A DNA stretch of 64,000 nt, from assembly GCF_014805685.1 (NCBI RefSeq), contig NC_060901.1:21249905-21313904 (forward strand), given 5' to 3'. This DNA is from Silurus meridionalis. Taxonomy: Eukaryota; Chordata; Actinopteri; Siluriformes; Siluridae. Made by a program: the position numbers and the translations under genes. Below the pieces are notes generated by a model, which did no database searches, was not told the DNA's origin, and saw only the letters and a program-made list of their open reading frames with translations. Of this stretch, positions 45,039 to 48,565 are shown one piece after another. How positions within the stretch are numbered: position 1 is the stretch's first letter; each line of letters begins with the position of its first letter.

Positions 45039-45720
45039 CATGTGTAGGAAGACAGGCAGGCCCGAGCGTCTCAAGGATGCAGCGATGAAGGAGGAACAGC
45101 AGAGGGAGCAATTGGAGAAAGTCCAGAGCTTTCGGCTGTATCGTGAGACAGTGCTGGATCACCGGAGGCAGGAGCAGGAGCAGACCAGGCAGCTGATCAA
45201 AGAACAACTGGAACTGTTCGAAAGAATTCAGGTCGGAAATTTCATTCTTTACATCTTCACGATAAACAAACAAACGAACAATGTGCTCCATTCTAAGGGC
45301 GAATCTCTTGTGAAATTTCTAACAAACCATCCCACTTTACATTGTGTGGCCAAATATTTGTGGACACCTGACCATAATATGGGTATGCGCTTCTTTTTGA
45401 AGATCCTATTCCACATGTAGTCTCCATTCGCTCTTATAATAAGCTCCATTCTTCTGCGATGATGTTCTACTAGATCTTGTGGAGATTTGCGAAAGATATT
45501 ATTTAGCCACAAGTGTGTATCATTCCAGACGTGAACATAAATTGTGCTCGTTTCCTTCTCATGTTCTCAGCAGGAGAAAGCTGAGCTGCTGCGGAGGTTT
45601 GATCGGACCCGAGAGATCATTCAGACCTGGAAGCTGGACGAGCGGTCCCAAAAGAGAGGCAAAGAGTCCAAAAGGACGGACGAGGAATCGCAGAAGGGAG
45701 AAGACGTTCCTGTTAACTGA
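12115..45720 (+). CDS. ADGB: Androglobin, 33 coding exons
   Basis: Large chimeric globin of ciliated cells and sperm. The CDS is the join of the 33 exons listed separately; all introns are GT-AG, the phases are continuous, and the total is 4116 nt (1371 aa). The human protein is near 1667 aa, so this one is shorter, mainly in linkers. Exons 3-11 form the calpain-like N-terminal region ([15 protein letters not shown] resembles the calpain W-x-DD-LP motif). Exons 19-20 hold the globin E-H part ([15 protein letters not shown], Gln at distal position E7). Exon 21 has an IQ motif ([15 protein letters not shown]). Exon 22 supplies the displaced A-B helices. Exons 29-33 are charged and coiled-coil-like. 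The usual proximal His F8 appears to be Val. The start was chosen as the first ATG after the promoter motifs; it gives [10 protein letters not shown], similar to the Lys-rich start of known ADGB. Confidence 0.93.
12540..12699 (+). CDS. ADGB: ADGB exon 2
   Basis: 160 nt, acceptor ACTCTGCAG, donor CCT|GTAAAT. Contains [19 protein letters not shown], which aligns with the WPEWSEADINSEKWDAGKG stretch of human ADGB. Confidence 0.92.
12740..13350. repeat. Tc1-related non-autonomous repeats in ADGB intron 2
   Basis: Begins with GGGCAAAAGTATGTGGACAC and carries CCTGTGCACAAAGCCAGCTC, ATGAAGATCTGCTTTGC and CTTCACTTCTGGGAAAATG. Two partial copies in opposite senses are likely (12740-13090 and about 13200-13350). 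Confidence 0.65.
13351..14338. other. ADGB: ADGB intron 2, remainder
   Basis: No exon found. About 13440-13900 has no simple repeats and several short open frames. It resembles decayed transposon or unique sequence, and I cannot assign it. Confidence 0.45.
14339..14431 (+). CDS. ADGB: ADGB exon 3
   Basis: 93 nt, phase 0/0. Acceptor TTGTTCTCAG, donor AAG|GTAAGA. Encodes [13 protein letters not shown], like human FFEDPEGKIELP, followed by a WKRP motif. Confidence 0.93.
14432..15539. other. ADGB: ADGB intron 3
   Basis: No exon found. A dispersed-repeat fragment at about 15250-15360 contains ACCTGGAACCAGAGGAACAT and CCATCCAGAGTGAGATGTCG, the family also seen at 2.7 and 53.9 kb. Confidence 0.5.
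15540..15608 (+). CDS. ADGB: ADGB exon 4
   Basis: 69 nt, phase 0/0. Acceptor TTTTATTCCAG, donor GAA|GTAAGT. Encodes [19 protein letters not shown], matching TPVVVKNE...SANEHL of human ADGB. Confidence 0.94.
15698..15901 (+). CDS. ADGB: ADGB exon 5
   Basis: 204 nt, phase 0/0. Donor ATG|GTAAGT. Encodes [19 protein letters not shown] and [11 protein letters not shown], the best conserved part of the calpain-like region. Confidence 0.95.
16016..16049. repeat. (TA)n microsatellite
   Basis: About 17 TA units in ADGB intron 5. Confidence 0.95.
16065..16440. repeat. Tc1-related non-autonomous repeat
   Basis: Starts ACTATAAGGCCAAAAGTTTG and contains GGTGCTCCTGTGCACAAAGC, CTATAAAGCCCTGACC and TAGAAAGCCTTCCCAGAA. 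It ends near ATGGGATGTTCAACAATGGG. Confidence 0.65.
16772..17636. repeat. (GT)n, AT-rich block and (CT)n in ADGB intron 5
   Basis: (GT)n at 16772-16813. About 16850-17540 is very AT-rich, with degenerate ATT/AAT trinucleotides. (CT)n is at about 17594-17636. No coding potential. Confidence 0.9.
17927..18066 (+). CDS. ADGB: ADGB exon 6
   Basis: 140 nt, phase 0 to 2. Encodes [15 protein letters not shown] and [17 protein letters not shown]. This is the calpain-like IDD-LP motif followed by the ELWP-LL motif typical of calpain domain II. Confidence 0.95.
18598..18684 (+). CDS. ADGB: ADGB exon 7
   Basis: 87 nt, phase 2 to 2. Encodes [19 protein letters not shown], like the FTVIHALTGWLPE of human ADGB. 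Confidence 0.94.
   Translation, partial: DGAGYQQRNRRVQRHPLSDRMDPGVPPD
18760..19290. repeat. Degenerate tandem repeat of CCAATCA/AACCA words
   Basis: About 530 bp of repeated AACCAACCAATCA, ACTCATCAAACCA and CCAATCAGTTCACTGAA words, with a diverged longer unit (about 55-70 bp) that includes AGATCAACAAACATCTCATC. It lies in ADGB intron 7. Confidence 0.8.
19295..19941. other. ADGB: ADGB intron 7, 3' part
   Basis: No exon. At about 19825-19870, TCGCTCTGGATACGGATGTC and GCCAAATGTAAATGTAG are the reverse complement of the frequent fish SINE-like phrase seen at 38045-38200. Confidence 0.5.
19942..20099 (+). CDS. ADGB: ADGB exon 8
   Basis: 158 nt, phase 2 to 1. Encodes [18 protein letters not shown], then an acidic and Lys-rich linker (EANKEKER). 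The acceptor is a CAGCAG tandem, so a form with one extra codon is possible. Human ADGB has a longer Lys-rich linker here. Confidence 0.9.
20155..20290 (+). repeat. tRNA-derived SINE-like element
   Basis: Box-A-like GCTCAGTGGTTAAGG (about 20165-20179) and box-B-like GAGTTCAAGCC (about 20206-20216), followed by CACCAAGCTGCCACTCTTGG. This is the usual order of a fish tRNA-derived SINE head and body. It lies just after ADGB exon 8. Confidence 0.7.
21535..21705. repeat. SINE-like interspersed fragment
   Basis: GCATTTGGCAAACACCCTTATTCTGAGAG-type text followed by GGGTTAAGAGTTGATCAAGGG and GCAGGGATTTGAATG. It is a diverged copy of the family at 38045-38330. Confidence 0.55.
21961..22320 (+). mobile_element. 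Tc1/mariner element, decayed 3' end
   Basis: Reads like the end of a fish Tc1/mariner transposase gene: ACTGTTAAGCAGCTAGAGTC, CTCCCAAAACTTCAGCA-like text at about 22056-22072, CTTTTTTGAGATGTGTTGCA, then a TIR-side end TTTACATTATACACAGCG and CCAACTTTTTT. The frame is broken by small indels and cannot be translated. It lies in ADGB intron 8, and the related deletion derivative at 31745-32216 has both ends. Confidence 0.75.
22498..22592 (+). CDS. ADGB: ADGB exon 9
   Basis: 95 nt, phase 1 to 0. Acceptor GGTCTAG after a (CT)n-rich tract, donor ATG|GTACTC. Encodes [19 protein letters not shown], like the MVVYATFTPLYLFENK stretch of human ADGB. Confidence 0.9.
22670..22930 (-). repeat. Tc1-related non-autonomous repeat
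   Basis: CTTCTGGGAAGATGTTCCAT at the 5' end, then GAAGTGAGGAGGTCTGGGGT, GGAAAGCAGATCTTCA and TCATGCTGGAACAAGTTAGG. Confidence 0.65.
23663..23711. repeat. (GT)n abutting the exon 10 acceptor
   Basis: About 24 GT units ending 7 bp before the exon 10 start; only TTATTCAG separates them. The polypyrimidine tract is therefore replaced by a UG repeat in the transcript. Confidence 0.95.
23719..23887 (+). CDS. ADGB: ADGB exon 10
   Basis: 169 nt, phase 0 to 1. Encodes [19 protein letters not shown] and DCPLVAVPP, matching the HPVLVTRSRSCPLVAPP of human ADGB. Donor AAA|A-GTGGGT, a weaker site. Confidence 0.92.
23902..24288. repeat. Three (GT)n tracts around exon 11
   Basis: (GT)n at about 23902-23937 just after exon 10, at 24100-24137 just after exon 11, and at 24234-24288. 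Confidence 0.95.
24016..24094 (+). CDS. ADGB: ADGB exon 11
   Basis: 79 nt, phase 1 to 2. Encodes [19 protein letters not shown], like PERFLEISSPFLNYRMT of human ADGB. Donor AT|GTACGC. Confidence 0.92.
24449..24494. repeat. (GT)n upstream of the exon 12 acceptor
   Basis: About 23 GT units followed by TTTGTATTGCAG, so the repeat ends about 12 bp before the exon. Confidence 0.95.
24507..24657 (+). CDS. ADGB: ADGB exon 12
   Basis: 151 nt, phase 2 to 0. Encodes a hydrophilic acidic linker ([20 protein letters not shown]). It is called from the splice sites, the open phase and its position, because this linker is poorly conserved. Confidence 0.8.
24700..25090. repeat. ~30 bp minisatellite (TTTTAAAGGTTATAATGGGA)
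   Basis: About a dozen units of TTTTAA(A/T)GGTTATAATGGGA plus a variable CTGTATTGG end. The open frames on both strands are by-products. It lies in ADGB intron 12. Confidence 0.9.
25130..25315. repeat. 16 bp minisatellite (GGTTGTGCGGCTGCTT)
   Basis: About eleven units of a 16-mer. Because 16 is not a multiple of three, the open frames rotate through Gly/Cys/Leu/Val-rich peptides that are not proteins. Confidence 0.9.
25629..25838. repeat. (GT)n and (CTTCT)n
   Basis: (GT)n at about 25629-25657 and a 5 bp repeat, CTTCT, at about 25771-25838. ADGB intron 12. Confidence 0.92.
26150..26690. repeat. CCAACTCCAACACC minisatellite
   Basis: About 540 bp of CCAACT, CCAACACCCCT and CCATCCAACTCC units with 6 and 12 bp periods. 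The proline/threonine-rich open frame on one strand and the Leu/Glu/Gly one on the other are by-products. Confidence 0.92.
26824..26892. repeat. (ATT)n(GTT)n microsatellite
   Basis: A run of ATT trinucleotides passing into GTT trinucleotides, ending about 32 bp before exon 13. Confidence 0.93.
26924..26966 (+). CDS. ADGB: ADGB exon 13 (micro-exon)
   Basis: 43 nt, phase 0 to 1. Acceptor CTCCTCCCAG, donor G|GTAACG. Encodes [14 protein letters not shown]. It is called from good splice sites and because its phases join exons 12 and 14. Similarity is too low to prove it. Confidence 0.7.
27005..27335 (-). repeat. Tc1-related non-autonomous repeat
   Basis: Contains CCAAAAGTATCGCGACACCC, CTCCATGAAGGTCCATGAAG, GTGGAAGATCTTGAGTGGCC and ACATCTTCCCAGAAGAG, ending GATGGTGAGGTGTCCACAAA. 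It is almost a full unit. Confidence 0.7.
27468..27667. repeat. (TTTC)n and (CA)n
   Basis: A (TTTC)n tract at 27468-27534 and a (CA)n tract at about 27610-27667, ADGB intron 13. Confidence 0.95.
27836..28732. repeat. Pyrimidine-rich CTT/CCAT tract with (TTTC)n core
   Basis: About 900 bp with almost no purines on the + strand, including (TTTC)n at about 28329-28440 and (GTT)n at about 28200-28218. The three long Ser/Phe-rich open frames are by-products. Confidence 0.92.
28818..28917 (+). CDS. ADGB: ADGB exon 14
   Basis: 100 nt, phase 1 to 2. Encodes [14 protein letters not shown], which matches KEIWLDFEDFCVCF of human ADGB. Donor CA|GTGAGG. Confidence 0.92.
29024..29087 (+). CDS. ADGB: ADGB exon 15
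   Basis: 64 nt, phase 2 to 0. Encodes [21 protein letters not shown] in part; the FHK/M-SS and QKSE-K residues match human ADGB. Donor AAG|GTATTG. Confidence 0.92.
29088..29765. repeat. CTT/CAT-rich tract with short telomere-like run
   Basis: Degenerate CTTCTT and (CAT)n sequence, including (CAT)n at 29337-29370. An AACCCTAACCCTAACCC run (2.5 telomeric hexamers) is at about 29512-29528. It fills most of ADGB intron 15. Confidence 0.9.
29795..29860. repeat. Tc1-related repeat, short fragment
   Basis: CCTGTGGAACATCTTCCCAG and AGATCGGAGCTCGTTATTGG match the AACATCTTCCCAGAAGAGTGG end of the family. Confidence 0.55.
29910..30018 (+). CDS. ADGB: ADGB exon 16
   Basis: 109 nt, phase 0 to 1. Encodes [19 protein letters not shown], like the SLKPIELLVCFSALVRWGE of human ADGB. 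Donor C|GTAAGA, then (CA)n at 30024-30061. Confidence 0.94.
30099..30231 (+). CDS. ADGB: ADGB exon 17
   Basis: 133 nt, phase 1 to 2. Encodes [15 protein letters not shown] and [10 protein letters not shown], matching the TFSWKSL and KATVVRLPVG of human ADGB. Confidence 0.93.
30235..30760. repeat. Pyrimidine-rich CTT tract
   Basis: About 500 bp of CTTCTTCTC, CCATCTCC and TATTCC words on the + strand with little else. It starts right after exon 17. Confidence 0.88.
30761..31564. other. ADGB: ADGB intron 17, 3' part
   Basis: Mixed sequence without tandem repeats. No exon fits the required phase. GGAGCCC/AAGTGTC-type transposon remnants are possible, but I cannot name them. Confidence 0.45.
31565..31679 (+). 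CDS. ADGB: ADGB exon 18
   Basis: 115 nt, phase 2 to 0. Encodes [19 protein letters not shown] and [15 protein letters not shown], like the RHMLL...FVIGDEHVVLPNFE of human ADGB. This leads into the permuted globin domain. Confidence 0.94.
31745..32216. mobile_element. Internally deleted Tc1/mariner element (MITE-like) with both TIRs
   Basis: Both ends are recognisable as a terminal inverted repeat: ACCCCAATTCCAAACATTTT on the left and TTTTTTGGAATTGGGTTTT on the right. Inner flanks match full fish Tc1/mariner copies (CAATGATTTGCGAATCTCAT; GTTTATTTGCATTGTAAATG). A scrap of transposase coding sequence survives in the middle (about 32005-32095, CTCTGGACTAAATAGGAG and CTATCCGGCTTGTT). About 470 bp remain, so it cannot move by itself. 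Confidence 0.85.
32296..32460 (+). CDS. ADGB: ADGB exon 19 (globin E-F helices)
   Basis: 165 nt, phase 0/0, donor [24 protein letters not shown] aligns with globin helix E, and Gln (32317-32319) falls at the distal E7 position, as in mammalian ADGB. The following LQETVCPP should hold the proximal F8 histidine, but Val (32413-32415) stands there, and this exon encodes no histidine at all. Confidence 0.94.
32533..32662 (+). CDS. ADGB: ADGB exon 20 (globin G-H region)
   Basis: 130 nt, phase 0 to 1. Encodes [15 protein letters not shown] and [12 protein letters not shown], fitting globin helices G and H before the IQ insertion. Confidence 0.93.
32765..32890 (+). CDS. ADGB: ADGB exon 21 (IQ motif)
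   Basis: 126 nt, phase 1 to 1. Encodes [15 protein letters not shown], an IQ-type calmodulin-binding motif lying between the permuted globin halves. The acceptor is TAGCAG, a NAGNAG tandem that allows the loss of one codon. (GT)-rich sequence fills the positions before it. Confidence 0.93.
33066..33160. repeat. Long (GT)n microsatellite
   Basis: About 47 uninterrupted GT units, among the longest in the window. A (GA)n of about 14 units follows at 33328-33355. ADGB intron 21. Confidence 0.96.
33395..34190. repeat. Telomere-like degenerate (CCCTAA)n array 1
   Basis: About 800 bp made of CCCTAA, CCCCTAA, CCTAATC, CCATAAC and ACTCCTATC words, mostly 6-8 bp apart. The orientation is the C-rich telomeric strand on +. 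It lies in ADGB intron 21 and is the same family as 35270-36440. Confidence 0.88.
34312..34405 (+). CDS. ADGB: ADGB exon 22 (globin A-B helices)
   Basis: 94 nt, phase 1 to 2. Encodes [19 protein letters not shown], like the LQKVWAVLEMNLEQYAV of human ADGB. This is the A/B helix part placed after the rest of the globin. Confidence 0.93.
34527..34658 (+). CDS. ADGB: ADGB exon 23
   Basis: 132 nt, phase 2 to 2. Acceptor TGTGTGTGTTTTCTAG after (TG)n. Encodes [18 protein letters not shown] and SSWVLLFR, like the YPCYQDEETKIAFADYTV and NSWFIVFR of human ADGB. Confidence 0.94.
34730..34880 (+). CDS. ADGB: ADGB exon 24
   Basis: 151 nt, phase 2 to 0, after a 71 bp intron. Encodes [18 protein letters not shown] and [10 protein letters not shown]. 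The donor GTGTGTGT is itself the start of a short GT run. Confidence 0.94.
34973..35154 (+). CDS. ADGB: ADGB exon 25
   Basis: 182 nt, phase 0 to 2. Encodes [17 protein letters not shown] and [15 protein letters not shown], matching GYTFVAEAF, WKLRLIGS and IRDYYIPNDKKILFR of human ADGB. Confidence 0.95.
35270..36440. repeat. Telomere-like degenerate (CCCTAA)n array 2 with higher-order units
   Basis: About 1.17 kb of the same words as array 1. Between about 35880 and 36340 the array has a higher-order unit: TCCATAACCCTT recurs at 35941, 36010, 36064, 36133, 36202 and 36285, mostly 69 bp apart. It lies in ADGB intron 25. Confidence 0.88.
36537..36703 (+). CDS. ADGB: ADGB exon 26
   Basis: 167 nt, phase 2 to 1. 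Encodes [29 protein letters not shown], like FIKLQVLENEETMVSSTGK of human ADGB. Followed at once by GCAC and (CA)n to 36774. Confidence 0.94.
36731..36774. repeat. (CA)n microsatellite
   Basis: About 22 CA units, 28 bp after exon 26. Confidence 0.95.
36820..36965. repeat. Tc1-related repeat fragment
   Basis: ATAGCCAAAAGTATGTGGAC, GCCTGAAAAATGTGAGGAGG and CTTCATGGAGCTTG match the ends of the family; the middle is lost. Confidence 0.5.
37541..37583. repeat. (GT)n running into the exon 27 acceptor
   Basis: (GT)n with one A interruption ends in GTGTGTAG, the acceptor itself. There is no separate polypyrimidine tract. Confidence 0.93.
37585..37694 (+). CDS. ADGB: ADGB exon 27
   Basis: 110 nt, phase 1 to 0. 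Encodes a Gly/Ser/Glu-rich linker ([19 protein letters not shown]). Human ADGB has a poorly conserved linker at this place. Called from the splice sites and phase. Confidence 0.8.
37740..37813. repeat. (GT)n upstream of the exon 28 acceptor
   Basis: About 36 GT units followed by TTTTCTCAG, ending 8 bp before exon 28. Confidence 0.96.
37822..37933 (+). CDS. ADGB: ADGB exon 28
   Basis: 112 nt, phase 0 to 1. Encodes [15 protein letters not shown] and [13 protein letters not shown], matching KYIIQCSVLYNSWPL of human ADGB. Donor G|GTGAGC. Confidence 0.94.
38040..38335 (-). repeat. Common teleost SINE-like repeat
   Basis: GCATTATCCATTATCCAGAC, CATTCAGCAGACACCCTCAT, GTTAAGGGCCTTGCTCAGGG, CCCAACAGTGGCAGCTTG and AGGATTTGACCTCACAACC. 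These are standard phrases of the frequent fish repeat that ends in a tRNA-like box B region. At least two overlapping copies. Confidence 0.7.
38365..39030. repeat. ~62 bp minisatellite containing TGACTCA
   Basis: About ten diverged units built from GAGTCTTTAATGTGACTCAG, AAGAACGAGTCGTCTCAAAG and AGCGATTCGTTCATTTTGAA. Unit length varies (62, 67, 93 bp) by loss or gain of sub-blocks. The AP-1-like TGACTCA is kept in most units. ADGB intron 28. Confidence 0.9.
39040..40050. other. ADGB: ADGB intron 28, unassigned 1 kb
   Basis: Mixed sequence. About 39320-39575 has acceptor-like CTGTCCCCCAG and an open frame of about 80 codons with no family match. A Tc1-related scrap is at 39650-39720 (ATCTGGTGGAACATCTACCC-like). 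I do not call an exon here. Confidence 0.4.
40051..42493. repeat. ~20-23 bp minisatellite array (GTTATCTACACCTGATCCCC)
   Basis: About 2.44 kb, roughly 110-115 units. The core GTTATCTACACCTGATC is almost invariant; the C-rich joint (CCCC, CCCTCC, CTCCCTAC, CCCAC, CTCCCT) varies in length from 3 to about 9 bases. Larger blocks are duplicated: the order CCTGTCCCCCC, CCTGTTCCCCC, then CCTGACCTCC and CCTGATATCC occurs at about 41190-41340 and again about 717 bp on. It lies entirely in ADGB intron 28. Confidence 0.97.
42863..42984. repeat. (GT)n with GTGTGTCTCT interruptions
   Basis: Four GTGTGTCTCT units lead into about 37 clean GT units. Confidence 0.95.
43132..43259 (+). CDS. ADGB: ADGB exon 29
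   Basis: 128 nt, phase 1 to 0. Encodes a Lys/Ser/Pro-rich linker ([16 protein letters not shown]) like the Lys-rich KGKEKSSEKEKTAKEK linker of human ADGB. Acceptor CTTGTGTGCAG. Confidence 0.88.
43390..43890. repeat. GTGTAGAAGGTGTTTAG minisatellite
   Basis: About 500 bp of GTGTGTAGAAGGTGTTTAGG, GTGTGTTGAAGTTGTTTAGA and AGGTGTTGAGATGGTGTT units forming a compound unit of about 60-70 bp. It ends about 60 bp before exon 30. Confidence 0.93.
43950..44105 (+). CDS. ADGB: ADGB exon 30
   Basis: 156 nt, phase 0/0. Encodes [26 protein letters not shown] and [18 protein letters not shown], matching NKPYWILRLVTEHNESE and IRAMKQAWETTEPGRAIK of human ADGB. Donor GTCTGT, a weak site, before (CA)n. Confidence 0.95.
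44114..44161. repeat. (CA)n microsatellite
   Basis: About 24 CA units directly after exon 30. Confidence 0.95.
44206..44288 (+). CDS. ADGB: ADGB exon 31
   Basis: 83 nt, phase 0 to 2. Encodes [19 protein letters not shown] and TPFIR, in line with ASQARLHYLSGFIKK of human ADGB. Confidence 0.92.
44370..45035. repeat. (TCTG)n/(CT)n tract before exon 32
   Basis: Degenerate TCTGTCTG tetranucleotides, a clean run at about 44425-44480, (TCCG)n at about 44926-44947, and (CT)n at about 44989-45032. The last run serves as the polypyrimidine tract of exon 32. The long Ser/Leu/Cys-rich frames are by-products. Confidence 0.93.
45048..45231 (+). CDS. ADGB: ADGB exon 32
   Basis: 184 nt, phase 2 to 0. Highly charged Glu/Gln/Arg helix ([19 protein letters not shown] and [18 protein letters not shown]), expected to form a coiled coil as in the C terminus of known ADGB. 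Donor CAG|GTCGGA. Confidence 0.93.
45335..45520 (-). repeat. Tc1-related non-autonomous repeat
   Basis: GTGTGGCCAAATATTTGTGG, ATAATAAGCTCCATTCTTCT and GATGATGTTCTACTAGATCT match the family, in the last ADGB intron. Confidence 0.65.
45574..45720 (+). CDS. ADGB: ADGB exon 33 (terminal)
   Basis: 147 nt, ending with TGA at 45718-45720. Encodes [19 protein letters not shown] and a Lys/Glu-rich tail ending EDVPVN. The acceptor is TCTCAGCAG, a NAGNAG tandem; use of the first AG adds one Gln. Confidence 0.93.
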   Translation, partial: EKAELLRRFDRTREIIQTWKLDERSQKRGKESKRTDEESQKGEDVPVN

Positions 45721-45818
45721 TTAGAACATATCTCTGTGGACTTCATCCTCACATCTCGGTCCTGGGATAAACGATGTTACATTTCACTGTGTACTACATT
45801 GTATAAGTATTGAATGAC

Positions 45819-45824
45819 AATAAA
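45819..45824 (+). terminator. ADGB: ADGB poly(A) signal
   Basis: AATAAA in GACAATAAATCC, 99 bp after the stop, followed by CTTGACTTGACTTTC. A short 3' UTR with a clean single signal. Confidence 0.8.
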
Positions 45825-46184
45825 TCCAAACTTGACTTGACTTTCTTTAGTACGGATCTGCTCAGAGACGTGCGATCTGCCACCGAGAGAGAGAACGTCT
45901 TCTGAAGTGGGAGGAAGTTGTTCATTTGAATAGGATTTCATCTGAGTTTTATTTTTATCCGTGTGATTACAGAGCGTCTCTGTGCACCATGAGTCATCCA
46001 GAGCTTCGGATATGATCATGATTCAGGGGCTTTAATAAAAAAAAAAAAAGAAAATAAATAAATAAATCCAAATAATTGAGGATGACATTTTAAATCGGTG
46101 CTTCGCATATATTAGATTTTATGAGTTTTGAGAAAGAGAGAAGATGAGAAGGACGTCCATCATCGAACAGATTTCATTTTGCGC

Positions 46185-46315
46185 TTGATTATTCCAGCCA
46201 TATCCAGCTGGAACCGGAAGGTTACGAGTTCAAACCCCAGCACCAACAAGCATCCACTTCTGGGCTCTTAACCCTGCACAGATGTAAGTCGCTCTGAATA
46301 AGGGCGTAGGTTGTA
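46185..46315 (+). repeat. SINE-like fragment
   Basis: GGAAGGTTACGAGTTCAAAC (box-B-like) and CCCCAGCACCAACAAGC, then AAGTCGCTCTGAATAAGGGC. It is a short copy of the family seen at 20155-20290. Confidence 0.6.
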
Positions 46316-46364
46316 TAAAATGAAAGTGTTCCAGCTCCATGAACATCTGCATCTGGGTTGGATA

Positions 46365-46447
<83 letters not shown>

Positions 46448-46650
46448 TGGGGTTGGAAGATCTCAAATTCTCAGTATTATCGAACACCTTTGAGATGAAT
46501 TGGAACGAAACTAGTGCCCCCTTGTGGCTGAAATCTTACAACAATGTCCATAAAATCTAGTGGAACGTGGAGATGAAATATGGAATGGGATGGTAAAAAA
46601 GAAGGACATAACAATCTTATGGTGAGGTGTCCACAAACTTTTGGACATAT
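46315..46650. repeat. Tc1-related repeat carrying an expanded (GT)n
   Basis: CCAGCTCCATGAACATCTGC on the left and ATCTTATGGTGAGGTGTCCA on the right, with (GT)n at 46366-46444 (about 39 units) in the middle, where the family usually has a short GTGTGTGG stretch. The microsatellite seems to have grown from the repeat. Confidence 0.7.
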
Positions 46651-46739
46651 ATTTATACACACTATATAAACACTTCCTGGGGTGCTCAGGAGAGAAACCC
46701 TATACGATTGTGTGTGTGTAACTAAGCTATAGTCGGAAC

Positions 46740-47135
46740 ACACACCCATCTGAAAGAATGTTCACGTCTGGATTTTCAACATGGCGTGTTTGCGGCTGAA
46801 AGGACGTCACGTCCGCGATCGTGACATCACCGGTTGTCACGGACACCCGCCAGAGATGGAGCGAGAGAATAGCTTTTAATTGCAGCTGCATTATGGGCCT
46901 GCGGAGGGTTTTTTTTGTTTTGTTTTGTTTCATTCATTCGTGCTTTCGTCGAAACGTGCTCGGGTTTGTTGACACGCGTTTGCCTCTGGTGCAAACACAA
47001 CAGCCCCTGCAACAGACACCTGCCACCTGCCTGGGCAACAATGCAACCTGGGCTTTCCGATCCTACTGGAACGTGGGAAACGTGTGTGCTGGGGGCGAGT
47101 ACATCGTTTGAATGCTCCTACTGTCATCATGAATG
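46740..47135. other. Intergenic segment of higher GC, unassigned
   Basis: Non-repetitive, with several CpG and CRE-like ACGTCACGT (46803-46811) and GTGACATCACC. No exon with a family match. It could be a regulatory element or old transposon. (GT)n follows at about 47148-47173. Confidence 0.35.
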
Positions 47136-47729
47136 TTAGAACAGACTGTGTGTGTGTGTGTGTGTGTGTGTGTTTGTTTGTTCTTTAGACCCCCCAGGAC
47201 ACTCATGGACCGTCACTCGAAACCGACCAATTGATTGACGGCTGTCATTTAGGATGACTGTGGAACACTCCATGCCGCCCGATGCATGGTCCAAAAGCCT
47301 GCTGTGTTAAAGGATGTTTCAGGATGCGTATTGGTTAAGTTTGTATACGTAACACACAATAAATACACAATCCAAAAAAAAATAAATCGGCTGAAGCTCA
47401 CAATCAAATGCTCATCGGGTGGAGATTCTGACCAGATTTCGGGTTCTTAGAATGTTCTGAGATTAGGGTTATTAAAAACAAAAAAATAAAAACACCACAA
47501 AAAACGTTCCTAGAACGTTAATCTTATTATGCGCTAACATTAGCGAAACGTTTGTTCTTGCATTTTCCACAAAAGTACAATTTTTCGCTTTTAGATTGTC
47601 AGCTGAGGTTCTTAGTCGTCCCGATTCCTATTACGGTTGCAAACGACCTCCGAATGATCTCATCTCATGGACACCTAAACACGTGATTCTTTCTGAACAT
47701 CTCATTCACCTTCTTTTTCTCTTATAATT

Positions 47730-47920
47730 CAATACAATTCATGTTTATTTGTATTGCCCATTTAACGATGAACAATGAAACCGTAAGTTTGTCCCTGAGG
47801 AACGAGCCGGTGGCAAAAGGAGCAGCGAAAAACTCCCTGAGACGGCATAAAGAAGAAACTTTGAGAGGAACCAGACTCAAGAGAGGAACCAGACTCATCT
47901 AGGTTGCACCGAATGTCCAT
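47730..47920 (-). repeat. Common teleost interspersed repeat, - orientation
   Basis: AATTCATGTTTATTTGTATT, AAAAACTCCCTGAGACGGC, AGAAACTTTGAGAGGAACC and a duplicated GAGAGGAACCAGACTCA. It is the reverse counterpart of 3340-3640. Confidence 0.7.
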
Positions 47921-47934
47921 TAATTACAGATAAA

Positions 47935-48565
47935 CGAATAATGAGCTCCACACTTTTGGGAAGATGTTTCACCAAATTTTTTGGAGATCTGTGAGATAAG
48001 ACCAGGGTCTATAGGCAAGGAAGTGAGGAGGCCTGGGGTGAAGTTCTAATGAGGTCTTTCACCATCTCTTTACCAATGTGTTTTTTCTCCACTTTTCTCC
48101 ACACAGTTCAAGAGCAGATGGTTGTATAGAACATCTATGGATCCTACAAGTCATATCCATTAAGACTTTCATGTTTTCAGATGACGATTTTTTGGTGGAC
48201 AATCACAAAAACCTGCAATTTTAACAGGAGTTTGTGTATCGACTATACAACAAAACAAATAATGTCCTCGGTTGTAATTCGCTCTGGATAACTGCTGTAT
48301 TCCAGCTCCATGAAGATCTGCTTTCAATGGGGTTGGCTTTGTGTAGAAGATCTTGAGTGGATGCTATAGATCTCCAAACCTACATCAGTACCTGCCTGAC
48401 TTTACTAACGCCATTGTGGCCCAATGAAATCTCACAAGTGCCCACAAAATCCAGTAGAACATCTTCTCAAAGGAGTGGAGCTCATTATGTGAGTGAATGG
48501 AGACTAAATACGGAATGGGACCTTCAACATTGCGATCTTATAATAGCATGTCCACAGACTTTTGG
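47935..48565. repeat. Tc1-related non-autonomous repeats, two facing copies
   Basis: Left copy: GAGCTCCACACTTTTGGGAA, GAAGTGAGGAGGCCTGGGGT. Right copy: AGCTCCATGAAGATCTGCTT, GTAGAAGATCTTGAGTGG, GAACATCTTCTCAAAGGAGT, ending CATGTCCACAGACTTTTGG. Opposite orientation. Confidence 0.68.

Noticed and set aside
44184..45047. 287-codon open frame rich in Ser/Cys/Leu/Val
   Set aside because: It comes from TCTG and CT tandem repeats between ADGB exons 31 and 32. Its first codons only overlap exon 31 in another frame.
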